DNA from: JBMYRH01 sp049602155
Lineage (GTDB): Bacteria; Myxococcota_A; UBA9042; PHBI01; JBMYRH01
Reading direction: 5' to 3'
NCBI GenBank assembly: GCA_049602155.1
Contig: JBMYRH010000003.1
Coordinates: 1-64,000 of the forward strand
DNA length: 64,000 nt
Shown: positions 1 through 8,720 of the stretch, one piece after another
Layout: each line of letters begins with the position of its first letter
How positions within the stretch are numbered: the first letter of the stretch is position 1
The notes under the pieces: model-generated
Databases searched by the model: none
What the model was told of the DNA's origin: nothing
What the model saw: only the letters and a program-made list of their open reading frames with translations
Made by a program: the position numbers and the translations under genes

Positions 1-171
1 GTTGAAAAGATCGATCCCAGCAGCGAGCCGAAGCTCGCTTTCTGGTTCTCAAAAAAGACTCAAAAGTATTCCGACTTCATCCCGAAGGATGTCGTCGAAG
101 GACCCGAACGTCTCTACCTACTATCCAGTTTTCAAGGAGCGAAGAGCTTGCGCTCATGCTGTCCGTCGTAA
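1..171 (+). CDS. Possible 3' end of a gene truncated by the window edge
   Basis: Frame 1 is open from the first base to a TAA at 169-171. It encodes about 56 residues of ordinary composition (for example KLAFWFSKKTQKYSDFIPKD), which reads like the C-terminal end of a real protein. No start is visible because the gene would begin before the window. I do not recognise the family. The overlapping frame-2 reading (2-271) is Arg/Ser-rich and looks like a shadow. Confidence 0.4.
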   Translation, partial: VEKIDPSSEPKLAFWFSKKTQKYSDFIPKDVVEGPERLYLLSSFQGAKSLRSCCPS

Positions 172-509
172 GTGCGTCTCGCGGCTACGTCCGGTCAGCG
201 GGATGCGCATGATATGTATGGGCGGGACCTTGTCAACGACTTTTTATGCACCCACCACAACGTTTCGCTAAATAGCCGACATCACGTTGTATTCACCCCT
301 AATTCCGCTCCCCTTTCGTGAAGCGTTTGGGAAGTGTTCCCACTTCGTATCGCGGCGTCAACGATCGAGACGCATAATATATAGTACCGACGCAGCAGTC
401 GGGGTGGGGGGACATCGCGTAGGATTTTCGAACCGCGATGACGTTGACATGAACGGCGGCGGGTCCGTAGCTTAGCCGAGTCCAATGACTGCGAGTCGAG
501 GAGGTTCCC
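172..509 (+). other. Intergenic region, no gene seen
   Basis: About 340 bases with no convincing ORF on either strand. It contains a short AT-rich patch near 373-388 (cataatatatag) that could be a -10 element, but no well-spaced -35 was found. A strong Shine-Dalgarno (GAGGAGG, about 498-504) lies at its right edge and serves the next gene. Confidence 0.4.
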
Positions 510-2171
510 GTGGCCCTAATGAAGCAACTTACGATCGTCTTGGCCCTTTCGCTGGCTGTTGCGTCACTTGGGTGTGGGGACGATCAAGGAGAGGCTCCCG
601 GTGACGCGGCGACTGGAGCGGCGGTTGCGTCGGTGACGGGTTCCGGGGCTGATGGCTCGACGTCGACCGATGGGGCTGACGCGACCTCCAATCCTGCGGA
701 GGAGACGAGCAGTACCGGTGTAGAGAGCCAGTGGGAAGCCCCTGTGGAGACCAACGCCTGGGGACTACTCTTTGAGTTCGAAGCCCGGACACAAGGATCC
801 AGCGAGAATGAGCTCTGGTTCGGGGATGGAGCGCTTGGCGCCGGGTCAGACTTTGAAATGATCGACACGGAGTCGAACCTCATTAAATCCGTGACCGATC
901 TTGCCGGGCTGAAGAACCTGGAAGAGCCGATGAGCTGTGACCTCGGCTGTGTCGTATCACCCGACATGAAGTACATCGCGGTCGTGACTGAGCAAAACGT
1001 CGAGGGAGGGTTCTCGATGATGCTGGGCAACTTTAACGCGCAGCTGCAGGTCAGCATGTTCAAGGGGGTCACCTGGGACAACATCATCGATTTCCAGTTC
1101 GTCGACGATAAGCTCTTCTACACAAAGAAGAGCGACATCGGCTGTGAGTACTACTGCCAATACGACTTCTTCCGCGTTCAGCTGCCCTACATTAATGAGC
1201 GGGTAAACATCCTCAAATACCCCACAGAGGGAGAGCTCGAGCAGTCCAACTACGAGGGCCACTTCAAGGTGAGTCCTGATGGCAGCAAACTCGTCATGCT
1301 GAACACCACGATTCGCAGCGTGACGGTCAACATGTGGCAGGAAGGCTTTGGCCTCTTCGAACTCGATTACATCTGCCACTTTGGAACCAAAGGCAACTGC
1401 ACTGGCACTGGCTCTGAATATCACGACCAAGACCCCGTCGGGATCAGCCCTGACGGGCGCTGGGTCGCGTTTTTCACCTATTCAGAGAGGTGGCAGCGGA
1501 TCCGACTCTACGACACAGAGAACCCCGGGACGGCGTACTTGACGATTGCGGCCAACGTGCCGGACGGCAATTACATCTCCAAGGCATGTGAGCCAGGCAA
1601 CTTGGCCGACTGGCAGTGGGAGAGGGTCCCCAATAAATCTAACCCCGTCTTTACCCCGGACGGGCAAGAGATCATCTTCCTGACTCAGACGACCTGCCCT
1701 CTATCGCTTGGCGGCGCTGAGCCCAAGAAGCCACGCACAAACCTGCGGCGGATCAAGCTCGACAAGCTCATGCAGGGGACGAGCCTGACCCCAGATGACG
1801 TCTTCGATATCACCGGAAACCCTTTTGATGACGTCACTGCAAACAAGCAAATCACGTCGTTCGACCTCACGCCTGACGGGGCGACGCTTCTCTTCACGGC
1901 GACGCCGACATACGGCCAGAACGGTAGTCTGCTCGGCGACGGCTCAGCACGACAGCGCAATGACCGAGAGCTCTATCGCGTGAGGATCGACGGCGAGAAC
2001 TTGGAACAGATCACGGAGGACCTTTCGTTTATGGCCCACTCCGTCCGCCTTGCTCCCCAGCTGGTGTGCTGTGACCTCGGTGAAGCCACGTTCCCATTCC
2101 TCGAGGCGACATGCCTTGAGAAGCAGGGGACGCCGACGGACGCTTCGGCGTGCACCGAGGGGCTCTGGTAG
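510..2171 (+). CDS. Secreted lipoprotein with TolB/PD40-like beta-propeller repeats
   Basis: The 553-residue protein has a lipoprotein-type signal peptide ending at LAVASLGC (Cys22), then a Thr/Ser/Asp/Gly-rich linker of about 50 residues typical of surface lipoproteins. The body carries repeated (V/I/F/L)-(S/T)-PDG motifs followed by beta-strands (VSPDGSKLVML, ISPDGRWVAFF, FTPDGQEIIFL, LTPDGATLLFT), the signature of PD40/TolB-like beta-propeller blades. A Cys-rich tail ends the protein. Such proteins act in the envelope as binding scaffolds; no catalytic motif is visible. GTG 510 is chosen because GAGGAGG sits five bases upstream; ATG 519 is an alternative. The lipobox is imperfect (Leu at -2). 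Specific function unknown. Confidence 0.8.
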   Translation: MALMKQLTIVLALSLAVASLGCGDDQGEAPGDAATGAAVASVTGSGADGSTSTDGADATSNPAEETSSTGVESQWEAPVETNAWGLLFEFEARTQGSSENELWFGDGALGAGSDFEMIDTESNLIKSVTDLAGLKNLEEPMSCDLGCVVSPDMKYIAVVTEQNVEGGFSMMLGNFNAQLQVSMFKGVTWDNIIDFQFVDDKLFYTKKSDIGCEYYCQYDFFRVQLPYINERVNILKYPTEGELEQSNYEGHFKVSPDGSKLVMLNTTIRSVTVNMWQEGFGLFELDYICHFGTKGNCTGTGSEYHDQDPVGISPDGRWVAFFTYSERWQRIRLYDTENPGTAYLTIAANVPDGNYISKACEPGNLADWQWERVPNKSNPVFTPDGQEIIFLTQTTCPLSLGGAEPKKPRTNLRRIKLDKLMQGTSLTPDDVFDITGNPFDDVTANKQITSFDLTPDGATLLFTATPTYGQNGSLLGDGSARQRNDRELYRVRIDGENLEQITEDLSFMAHSVRLAPQLVCCDLGEATFPFLEATCLEKQGTPTDASACTEGLW

Positions 2172-2186
2172 GGGATAACCACAAAA

Positions 2187-2216
2187 ACGCCCGAGCGGTA
2201 TGAGCGACTCGGGCGT
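2187..2216 (-). terminator. Intrinsic terminator hairpin, distal copy
   Basis: The perfect arms ACGCCCGAG (2187-2195) and CTCGGGCGT (2208-2216) enclose a 12-base loop. A run of five A on the plus-strand left side becomes a U tract for transcripts moving leftward, so it serves the minus-strand etf operon. It may also stop the converging plus-strand lipoprotein transcript. Confidence 0.75.
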
Positions 2217-2245
2217 AGGTTTACGACGAGTGCATAACCACAAAA

Positions 2246-2275
2246 ACGCCCGAGCCGCATGAGCGACTCGGGCGT
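2246..2275 (-). terminator. Intrinsic terminator hairpin, proximal copy
   Basis: A near-identical second copy of the hairpin, with arms at 2246-2254 and 2267-2275. It is embedded in a repeat of about 45 bases that starts ATAACCACAAAAACGCCCGAG and ends GGGCGTAGGTTT. It lies 36 bases beyond the etfA stop and has a U tract for leftward transcription. Confidence 0.8.
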
Positions 2276-2310
2276 AGGTTTGCTGCGAGCGACGCCGAGC
2301 GCCGCGCTGC

Positions 2311-3279
2311 CTAGAGCGCGTTCAACTTCTCGACCATCTCCGGCACCGCGGTGAAGGCGTCAGCGACAAGACCGTAGTCGGTGAGCTGGAAGATCGGCGC
2401 TTCGGGGTCTTTATTGATGGCGACGATCGTCTTGGAGTTCTTCATCCCCGCGAGGTGCTGAATCGCTCCTGAGAGCGCCACAGCGACGTAGAGCTTCGGC
2501 GCTACGACCTTACCGGTCTGTCCAACCTGGAAGTCATTTGGGCAGAAGCCAGAGTCCACGGCGGCGCGGCTCGCTCCAATCGCAGCGCCCAAGGCATCTG
2601 CCAATGGGTTCATCACCGCGAAGAAGTTGTCACCGTCCTTCAACCCACGACCGCCCGAGACCACCACATCAGCCTCGGTCAACTCTGGGCGCTCACTCTT
2701 CACACCCTCGAAGCCCACGTAGCGGGCCGTGACACCACCCGCATCGCCACCAAAGGCAGCGACAGCGCTCTGTCCACCTGAAGGTGCAGCAGCGTCAAAT
2801 TCGGAGCCGCGTGCGCTGATGACGGTTCCAGGCGTGTTCACCTTCACTGTCGCGATGATGTTACCGGCGTACATGGGTCGGTTGTAGAGCACCTCAGCAC
2901 CCTCACCAGCCAGTCCAACGCAGTCTGCGACCATACCCCAGCCCTTGATCGCGGCTACACGAGGCAAGAAGTCCTTGCCCATTGTGCCAGCGGAGCAGAC
3001 GACGGTCGTCGCGCCACACGCGTCGACAACTTGGGCGACACTCACTGCCCATGGTTGAGCGAGGTAGTGCGCGTAGGCCGCGTCATCGAGGACGTGCACG
3101 GTGTCCGCCCCATAGCCCGTCAGGCCATCGGTGAGGCCGCCGACATCTTGGCCGATCAACACGATATCAAAGGTACCGCCCGTGCGCGCAGCGAGCTGCT
3201 TCACGAGGCTCAGAGACTGGTAGGTGCTCTTACGAATTGCGCCATCGCCATGCTCGGCGACCAACAGAATCTTAGACAT
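2311..3279 (-). CDS. etfA: Electron transfer flavoprotein, alpha subunit
   Basis: This 322-residue protein has the usual EtfA length. The N-terminal half is an adenine-nucleotide alpha-hydrolase-like domain (MSKILLVAEHGDGAIRKSTY). The C-terminal FAD-binding domain, from about residue 190, carries the hallmark segments GQTGKVVAPKLYVAVALSG, GAIQHLAGM and INKDPEAPIFQLTDYGLV. With EtfB it carries electrons from acyl-CoA and related dehydrogenases to ETF:quinone oxidoreductase. The ATG at 3279 has AGGAG eight bases upstream. It is the last gene of tetR-etfB-etfA, 11 bases after etfB and followed by two tandem terminators. No dehydrogenase or ETF-QO gene is adjacent. Confidence 0.96.
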   Translation of the reverse strand: MSKILLVAEHGDGAIRKSTYQSLSLVKQLAARTGGTFDIVLIGQDVGGLTDGLTGYGADTVHVLDDAAYAHYLAQPWAVSVAQVVDACGATTVVCSAGTMGKDFLPRVAAIKGWGMVADCVGLAGEGAEVLYNRPMYAGNIIATVKVNTPGTVISARGSEFDAAAPSGGQSAVAAFGGDAGGVTARYVGFEGVKSERPELTEADVVVSGGRGLKDGDNFFAVMNPLADALGAAIGASRAAVDSGFCPNDFQVGQTGKVVAPKLYVAVALSGAIQHLAGMKNSKTIVAINKDPEAPIFQLTDYGLVADAFTAVPEMVEKLNAL

Positions 3280-3290
3280 ATTGAGTTCTC

Positions 3291-4043
3291 CTACAGCACC
3301 TTGGCTTCGTTCGTCAGCTTGTCGAGCAGAGCGTCCACAGTATCGACCATCACGCCCGCCTCTTTCTCAGCAGGCTCAGCGAGTGCCACGACCTCCACCT
3401 TGAGAGCGGTGTCGGTGATACCGAGATCATCGAGGCTCATCACGTCAATCGGCTTACGCTTGGCCTTCATAATGCCTGGCAAGGAGGCATAGCGCGGCTC
3501 ATTCAAGCGCAAGTCGGCAGTGATGACCGCGGGACGTTGAAGGGCAATGGTCTCCAGACCACCGTCCACCTCTCGCGTCACGACGAGCTCGTCGCCCTCA
3601 ACCTTGACCTCAGACGCGAAGCACGCCTGAGCGGCGCCCATGTACTGAGCGAGCAACTGACCCACTTGATTGTTATCTCCGTCGATCGCCTGCTTGCCCA
3701 GCAGGACCACGTCCGGTGCCTCTTTGGCCACGACGGCTGCGAGAATGCGTGCGGTGAGATCGCTATCGAGTAGGTCATCGGTGTACTCCACACGAATTCC
3801 ACGATCAGCACCCATCGCTAAGCCAGAGCGAATCGTCTGGGTCACGTCCTCGGGACCGATACTCAAAACAGTCACCTCACCACTGTGAGCTTGAGCGAGG
3901 CACAGGGCCTCCTCAACCGCGTTCTCACAGAAGGGGTTGACCTTGTACTCCACGGACTCGGTGTCCACACCGCTTCCGCCAGGTAGGAGTTTGATACGCG
4001 CGTCGGGATCGATGACCCGCTTCGCGCCGACCAGAATCTTCAT
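3291..4043 (-). CDS. etfB: Electron transfer flavoprotein, beta subunit
   Basis: A 250-residue protein of typical EtfB length. The start MKILVGAKRVIDPDARIKL and the segment VEYKVNPFCENAVEEALCL are characteristic, followed by an AMP-binding-type region and a C-terminal tail with the LNEPRYASLPGIMKAK(R)KP segment near residues 187-206, the conserved contact region for partner dehydrogenases. EtfB forms the heterodimer with EtfA. ATG 4043 is preceded by GAGGAG with good spacing. It sits between tetR (57 bases upstream) and etfA (11 bases downstream), so all three are probably co-transcribed. Confidence 0.96.
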   Translation of the reverse strand: MKILVGAKRVIDPDARIKLLPGGSGVDTESVEYKVNPFCENAVEEALCLAQAHSGEVTVLSIGPEDVTQTIRSGLAMGADRGIRVEYTDDLLDSDLTARILAAVVAKEAPDVVLLGKQAIDGDNNQVGQLLAQYMGAAQACFASEVKVEGDELVVTREVDGGLETIALQRPAVITADLRLNEPRYASLPGIMKAKRKPIDVMSLDDLGITDTALKVEVVALAEPAEKEAGVMVDTVDALLDKLTNEAKVL

Positions 4044-4061
4044 TAAAAGCTCCTCAAGACA

Positions 4062-4121
4062 GTTGAAACACTACGGCCGGACGCGCAGGCCGTTGACACA
4101 CTACGACCGGACTCGCAGGCC
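4062..4121. repeat. Tandem duplication (2 x 30 bp) covering the 3' end of the tetR gene
   Basis: Two adjacent 30-base units, 4062-4091 and 4092-4121, differ at a few positions. The unit at 4092-4121 holds the tetR stop codon and its last codons (GLRVRS-stop). The unit at 4062-4091 repeats this as a non-coding copy (GLRVRP-stop in the same register). The etfB ribosome-binding site lies just beyond. Confidence 0.85.
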
Positions 4122-4685
4122 GTTGAGAAAGAGATTGATGATCGCGTCGCTGGCCTCGCCGATACCGTGACGGTCTGGAACCATGGCCCACTCTAGTGCG
4201 AGTTCATCCATGACTCCGAAGAGCGCTCTTGCGGTACGACGAGCATCAATCTCGGGGGCGAACTGACCCGCCGTCTTGCCTTGCTCGATGGTCTTGGCCA
4301 TCAAGCTCAGGTAGCGACCAAATGGCTTGAGATCGGTCGAGCGCATGAAGCGACTAGATTGCCGCAACTCGACGGTGATCACCTCTGCCAATGCGGGGCG
4401 AGACTCGACCACAGCGAAATGTACTCGGACGATCGAGCGGAGCCGCTCGGTCGGGTCGGAGATGCCCTTCAGCGCGGTCTCTTGCGCATCAAAGAGCGTG
4501 TCCATCGTGTCTAAGAAGACCTGAATAAGGAGGTCCTCTTTGTTCTTGAAGTACAGATAGATCGTGCCGTCAGCCACACCCGCTTCGCGAGCGATATCGG
4601 CAACCTTGCTGTTGTAGAACCCGTGCCGAGCGAAGACCCCGACGGCCGCGCTGAGGATGCTACGTCGTTTATCCGACTGCGCCAC
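4101..4685 (-). CDS. TetR/AcrR-family transcriptional regulator
   Basis: This 194-residue protein has an N-terminal TetR helix-turn-helix domain at about residues 8-55 (ILSAAVGVFARHGFYNSKVADIA, then GVADGTIYLYFKNKEDLL). The C-terminal ligand domain resembles regulators of fatty-acid degradation such as the FadR-like TetR proteins. The GTG start at 4685 has AAGGAG about six bases upstream. Being first in an operon with etfB and etfA suggests it senses an acyl-CoA-like ligand and controls these genes; that role is inference. No clear palindromic operator was identified upstream. Its 3' end is duplicated in tandem. Confidence 0.9.
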   Translation of the reverse strand: MAQSDKRRSILSAAVGVFARHGFYNSKVADIAREAGVADGTIYLYFKNKEDLLIQVFLDTMDTLFDAQETALKGISDPTERLRSIVRVHFAVVESRPALAEVITVELRQSSRFMRSTDLKPFGRYLSLMAKTIEQGKTAGQFAPEIDARRTARALFGVMDELALEWAMVPDRHGIGEASDAIINLFLNGLRVRS

Positions 4686-4902
4686 CTGTTGCTCCTTGAG
4701 AAGCCCGTTCTGGCACCGAGTCGGCCATCACGCACTGAGGCTGGTAGCAAGTAGCACAGGGGATCACCCTAGACAAGGGGATTGGATGCGAGACGCAGGG
4801 GAAGAAAGGGGTTACGATGCTCCCAACAGCGCGACACAAATGACGCTCATGACGCACTGAGTCATCGCGAGCGTCGCGAAGTCGAAGGAACAGACCAGCA
4901 AG

Positions 4903-6855
4903 ATGGCCATAGATACAGACGCACTATCGAGGATCCGTGTGCTCGTCTGTCTGGCGGATGCGGATCAAGGCACAGCCCTAGCGCACGCGCTCAGAGAGCA
5001 TGATTTCGATGTCCTCGTCGCTCACCACATTCGCTCAGCGATGCGCGTGATGAAGAAAGAGTCCCCTCAAGCCGTGATCGTGGAGGTCGCGACGACCGCC
5101 TACGACGGCTTCCGAGTGGCGCAATGGGCGCAGGGGCGTATCCGCGCGATCTTCCTCGTCGCGGGCCGACAGCTCACGAGGATGGAGGACGTCGAGGTGC
5201 TGACCTCCGGCGCCAAGGAACTCTTCTATACGCCCCTGCAATCAGACACGATCGCAGCATCGATACGCGCGGCATGTGCTCCGGATACGACGGCAGGGCC
5301 AGTCACAAACGCTGGCTTGGGTGACCCGAAGACTCAGTACAGCCCGCAGTCCGTGCAAATGGAGGCACACGCCGCTCATACGGTGCGATCGGTCTCCATC
5401 ATTGACGCCTCCGCGAAGACCGAGGCCATCTCAGCGGTCACACCGAGCGATCTCGCCGCTGCCAGTGCGTCCGCGAAGACCGAGGCCATGTCGGCTGTAA
5501 AGCCGAGTGACCTGCCCGGAGTGATGGATACAGTCACCGAGGCGAACATCATCTCGATGGACCCAGATGACGTCGCACCGACCCTCGCGCAAGGTCAGTT
5601 CGCAAGGCGGCCAGAACCCGAAGCGTCACCTGCAGATGCAGCCTCCGAACCGGCGACGCCTACGCCCCCCCCTGGCGTGGCAGAGGCACCGGCTATAGAG
5701 ACGACCCCGTTAGACGACTCAGCGCCCCTAGATGAGGAAAGATCCTCCGCGCTTGTCGCGGACCTCTTTGATGCGCCCCTCGGACCTACAGTCATCGACC
5801 CATCGGCAGTGCCGAACGCAATGGTCGCAGACACCGCCTACCGCAAAGATCCCCCGAAGACCGCCGGGTTCGACACGACGGCACCTCGAGCCCCTATATT
5901 GCCCCCCAGCGCCGCGCCGGAGCGGTCCCCTGTGGGGCCAAGCCCCAAATCTAGCGCACCACTAGGTCAGGAAGACGATGCGACGTCTGCGGCGCTCATC
6001 GACGATTTATTTGGTGGACCGGTTGATGGCAACACGAGCGCTCCTGAGCGATCTCCTGAGCCAAACGCGCCCATCTCCAAGCGCCCTATCGGAGCGCCAC
6101 CCGATGATCAGTTCCTGATGTCGGGCATGATGGATGAGCTGGACGATCTAAGCCCCGACTCCCTGGGTGGCGGGGGTTCCAGCCAGTCCATGGAGGCCAA
6201 AGAGCAGGCCGAGAATGCCCCCCAAACGCGCAGTCCCGAGGATGCCGACGAACAAACGCTCCCTACCGAGATCGCTGAGGGCCCCTCGACAGTGGATGTA
6301 ATCGCAGCGGCGTATGGCACATCATCGACACCCAAATGGGTGGCTCACGGGCTCCTCGCGGCCGTCATTTGCGCGAGCGGCTGGGTCGGGTGGCTCGCCG
6401 TCGAACGGCTCGCGGTGTCCAGCGGCTCTTCGGTCAGTGACGAGAAGACCGCGGAGTCCACGGAAGCGGAAGAAGCACGTGCACTCCTGCACTCGACGCT
6501 CGGAGAGGCGACGATCAGTCATCGTGACGGCGCCCTCGCAGAGGCTAAGTCCGGCTACGTAGAGGCCCTGAAGCAAGACCCAGCGAACCAAGTCGCGCTC
6601 CGTGGACTCGCCTCTATCGCGATGCAGGATTCAAACTGGTCAGGGGCGCGAGAGTCACTCAACAGCCTCGCTGAGGTCTCGCCGGACGACACAGACCTGC
6701 CCCTTCAGCAAGCCCTCATCTTGAAGAAACTGGATAAGCGCTCGGCCGCGCTGGCCGAATTCCTACGCTTCATCGACTCGACGAAATCAGATGACCCGCG
6801 GCTTCGACCTGCAGCCCAAGTCTACCTCTCGTTGACAGAAGCAGGCGTCCCATAG
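4903..6855 (+). CDS. Degenerate receiver domain - disordered linker - TM - TPR protein
   Basis: This 650-residue protein starts with a response-regulator receiver-like fold (about residues 10-125: IRVLVCLADADQGTALAHAL, then QAVIVEVATTAYDGF). The phospho-acceptor Asp position appears to be Glu in VIVEV, and the acidic pair is altered, so canonical phosphorylation is unlikely. A long Pro/Ala/Ser/Asp-rich low-complexity stretch follows (about 130-470), including a short internal repeat (SAKTEAISAVTPSDL and SAKTEAMSAVKPSDL). One transmembrane helix lies at about 475-505 and TPR-type repeats at about 515-640. Its TAG stop directly abuts the tsaD ATG, so the two are probably co-transcribed. Function unknown; a membrane-bound assembly or signalling scaffold is plausible. 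Confidence 0.8.
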   Translation: MAIDTDALSRIRVLVCLADADQGTALAHALREHDFDVLVAHHIRSAMRVMKKESPQAVIVEVATTAYDGFRVAQWAQGRIRAIFLVAGRQLTRMEDVEVLTSGAKELFYTPLQSDTIAASIRAACAPDTTAGPVTNAGLGDPKTQYSPQSVQMEAHAAHTVRSVSIIDASAKTEAISAVTPSDLAAASASAKTEAMSAVKPSDLPGVMDTVTEANIISMDPDDVAPTLAQGQFARRPEPEASPADAASEPATPTPPPGVAEAPAIETTPLDDSAPLDEERSSALVADLFDAPLGPTVIDPSAVPNAMVADTAYRKDPPKTAGFDTTAPRAPILPPSAAPERSPVGPSPKSSAPLGQEDDATSAALIDDLFGGPVDGNTSAPERSPEPNAPISKRPIGAPPDDQFLMSGMMDELDDLSPDSLGGGGSSQSMEAKEQAENAPQTRSPEDADEQTLPTEIAEGPSTVDVIAAAYGTSSTPKWVAHGLLAAVICASGWVGWLAVERLAVSSGSSVSDEKTAESTEAEEARALLHSTLGEATISHRDGALAEAKSGYVEALKQDPANQVALRGLASIAMQDSNWSGARESLNSLAEVSPDDTDLPLQQALILKKLDKRSAALAEFLRFIDSTKSDDPRLRPAAQVYLSLTEAGVP

Positions 6856-7923
6856 ATGGGCTTAATTCTCGCAATCGAGTCCTCATGCGATGAGACGGCC
6901 GCAGCCGTCGTCACCACTGACGGGGTGGTCCGCTCGAGCATTATCGCGACCCAAATACCGGTCCACACGCGATACGGAGGGGTCGTCCCTGAGTTGGCCT
7001 CGCGAGCGCATCTGACCGCGATGCCCAAGGTGATCTCGGAGGCGTTGTCTGTCGCCCGGGTGTCGCTCTCAGAGCTTACTGCCGTCGCTGTGACGACGGG
7101 GCCTGGGCTCGCTGGCTGTCTCCTAGTCGGCTTACAAGCAGCCAAGGGGGTCGCATGGGCTCAGGGGCTCCCACTCATCCCAGTCGACCACATCCAGGCC
7201 CACGTCCACGCGGTATTCCTCAAAGACGAGCGTGGCGCTGGTGAAAGTCCACCAGCAGGTCCCTATGTGGCGCTCGCAGTCAGCGGTGGGCACACCAGCC
7301 TCTGCCGTGTCGAGGCGCCCGGCAAGGTCGTCATTTTAGGCCAAACACTAGACGACGCGGCGGGAGAGGCCTTCGACAAGACTGCGAAGCTCATGGGCTT
7401 ACCTTATCCGGGCGGTGTACACATCGACCGCATCGCTAAGGGCCGGCCTACAGATGTCGTAGCCCTCCCAAGACCCATGCTCGGGAAGGGGCTCGACTTC
7501 TCGTTCTCAGGCCTCAAGACCGCCACGCGTTACCACGTTGAAGCATGTGAGGGTCCACTGGACGAAGAGGTGCGTGCGGACATCGCTGCGAGCGTCCAAG
7601 AGGCCATCGTAGATGTCCTGGTGACGAAGGCTATCCGAGCCTGCACGATGGAGGGCATCGACGACCTCGTGATCGCTGGAGGTGTGGCGTGTAACTCGCG
7701 GCTAAGGGAGCGCATTACGGTGGCCTGCGATGGTGCTGGACTGAACGCCCATCTCACGCCGGCTCGGTACTGCACCGACAATGCCGCGATGATCGGGGGG
7801 CTCGCGAGCGAATTACTGGCGCGAGACCTGGCACTGACCGGCGACGATCTTCTGAGCTGCGACATCCACGTCACGCGCCGGCCTAAGCACACCGGTGCGC
7901 GACCGAGCGAGAAGCCCTCTTGA
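6856..7923 (+). CDS. tsaD: tRNA N6-adenosine threonylcarbamoyltransferase
   Basis: TsaD (Kae1/Gcp/YgjD family) transfers the threonylcarbamoyl group to A37 of ANN-decoding tRNAs, working with TsaB and TsaE. The protein has 355 residues, a normal length. Family signatures include MGLILAIESSCDETAAAVV at the N terminus, the metal-binding His pair of DHIQAH (His112 and His116), GGHTSLCRV, the FDKTAKLMGLPYPGG segment, and CTDNAAMIGGLA near the C terminus. It starts immediately after the preceding stop and overlaps rsmA by four bases (TTGA), pointing to one plus-strand operon. Confidence 0.97.
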   Translation: MGLILAIESSCDETAAAVVTTDGVVRSSIIATQIPVHTRYGGVVPELASRAHLTAMPKVISEALSVARVSLSELTAVAVTTGPGLAGCLLVGLQAAKGVAWAQGLPLIPVDHIQAHVHAVFLKDERGAGESPPAGPYVALAVSGGHTSLCRVEAPGKVVILGQTLDDAAGEAFDKTAKLMGLPYPGGVHIDRIAKGRPTDVVALPRPMLGKGLDFSFSGLKTATRYHVEACEGPLDEEVRADIAASVQEAIVDVLVTKAIRACTMEGIDDLVIAGGVACNSRLRERITVACDGAGLNAHLTPARYCTDNAAMIGGLASELLARDLALTGDDLLSCDIHVTRRPKHTGARPSEKPS

Positions 7924-8684
7924 GGGCCAACAAGCGACTCGGGCAACACTTCCTGAGAGATCCAGGCGTCCTTCAGGAAATCTTCGAGGTCGCTGACCCA
8001 GAGCGAAGCGCGGGTGTACTTGAGATCGGGCCAGGTGAGGGCGCATTGACCGCCTTCCTGGTGCGTGCCAAGCGGCCCGTTACCGCCATCGATCAAGATT
8101 CACGCGCCATCGACGCCGTCAGGGCTCGACTCGGAGACGCAGTGACGTTGGTGCACGGCGACGCCCTCGGAGTGGATCTTGGAGACCTATTGCCCCCGCC
8201 CGCCAACGGCAAGCGACCAATCGTCGTAGGAAACCTCCCATACAACGCAGGCACAGCCATCTATCGCCGCCTCCTGCGGCTTGAGACACGTGTGAGTCGA
8301 CACGTGCTCATGTTCCAGCGCGAGGTCGGAAAGCGTATCGTCGCGTCACCGGGGACAAAGGCTTACGGGGTTTTGAGCGTATTGACTGCGCTCTGTGCTG
8401 ATGCGTGGTGCGTTAGTATCGTGCCCCCAAGCGCCTTTCAGCCGCCCCCTAAAGTCCACTCCGCCGTCATCCTGGTCGAGCCACGTGAGTCATCGCCGCT
8501 CGCCGTCGAGGAGCACGAAGCCTTTGCGTCGTTTGTAGGCCGGCTCTTCCAAGGGCGCCGTAAGACACTGCTCAATGTCCTGGGCTCACAGGAGCTTATC
8601 GACACCCATGGTTTGGACGGAAAGGCACGCCCAGAGACGCTGACACCGGAGACCTTCCTCAGGCTCTTCCGCGCAGGGCTCTGA
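7920..8684 (+). CDS. rsmA: 16S rRNA dimethyladenosine transferase
   Basis: RsmA (KsgA) dimethylates two adjacent adenosines in helix 45 of 16S rRNA during 30S maturation. The 254-residue protein shows the family start RANKRLGQHFLRDP, the SAM-binding motif I EIGPGEGALT, and the catalytic motif IV in VVGNLPYNAG, plus PPPKVHSAVI downstream. The start is TTG at 7920, overlapping the tsaD stop by four bases (TTGA), consistent with translational coupling. The C-terminal helical domain is complete. Confidence 0.96.
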   Translation: MRANKRLGQHFLRDPGVLQEIFEVADPERSAGVLEIGPGEGALTAFLVRAKRPVTAIDQDSRAIDAVRARLGDAVTLVHGDALGVDLGDLLPPPANGKRPIVVGNLPYNAGTAIYRRLLRLETRVSRHVLMFQREVGKRIVASPGTKAYGVLSVLTALCADAWCVSIVPPSAFQPPPKVHSAVILVEPRESSPLAVEEHEAFASFVGRLFQGRRKTLLNVLGSQELIDTHGLDGKARPETLTPETFLRLFRAGL

Positions 8685-8720
8685 CCGCCTCTTCCGCGAA
8701 GGCCCCTCCCCCGCCGCTCT

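Noticed and set aside
466..509. tRNA-like start (GGGTCCGTAGCTTAG)
   Set aside because: It does not fold into a cloverleaf: no anticodon arm or T-loop GTTCGA sequence follows before the coding start.
4849..4865. ATGAC...GTCAT inverted repeat as a TetR operator
   Set aside because: The half-sites are only five bases and lie nearer the next gene's start than the tetR promoter. Chance occurrence is likely.
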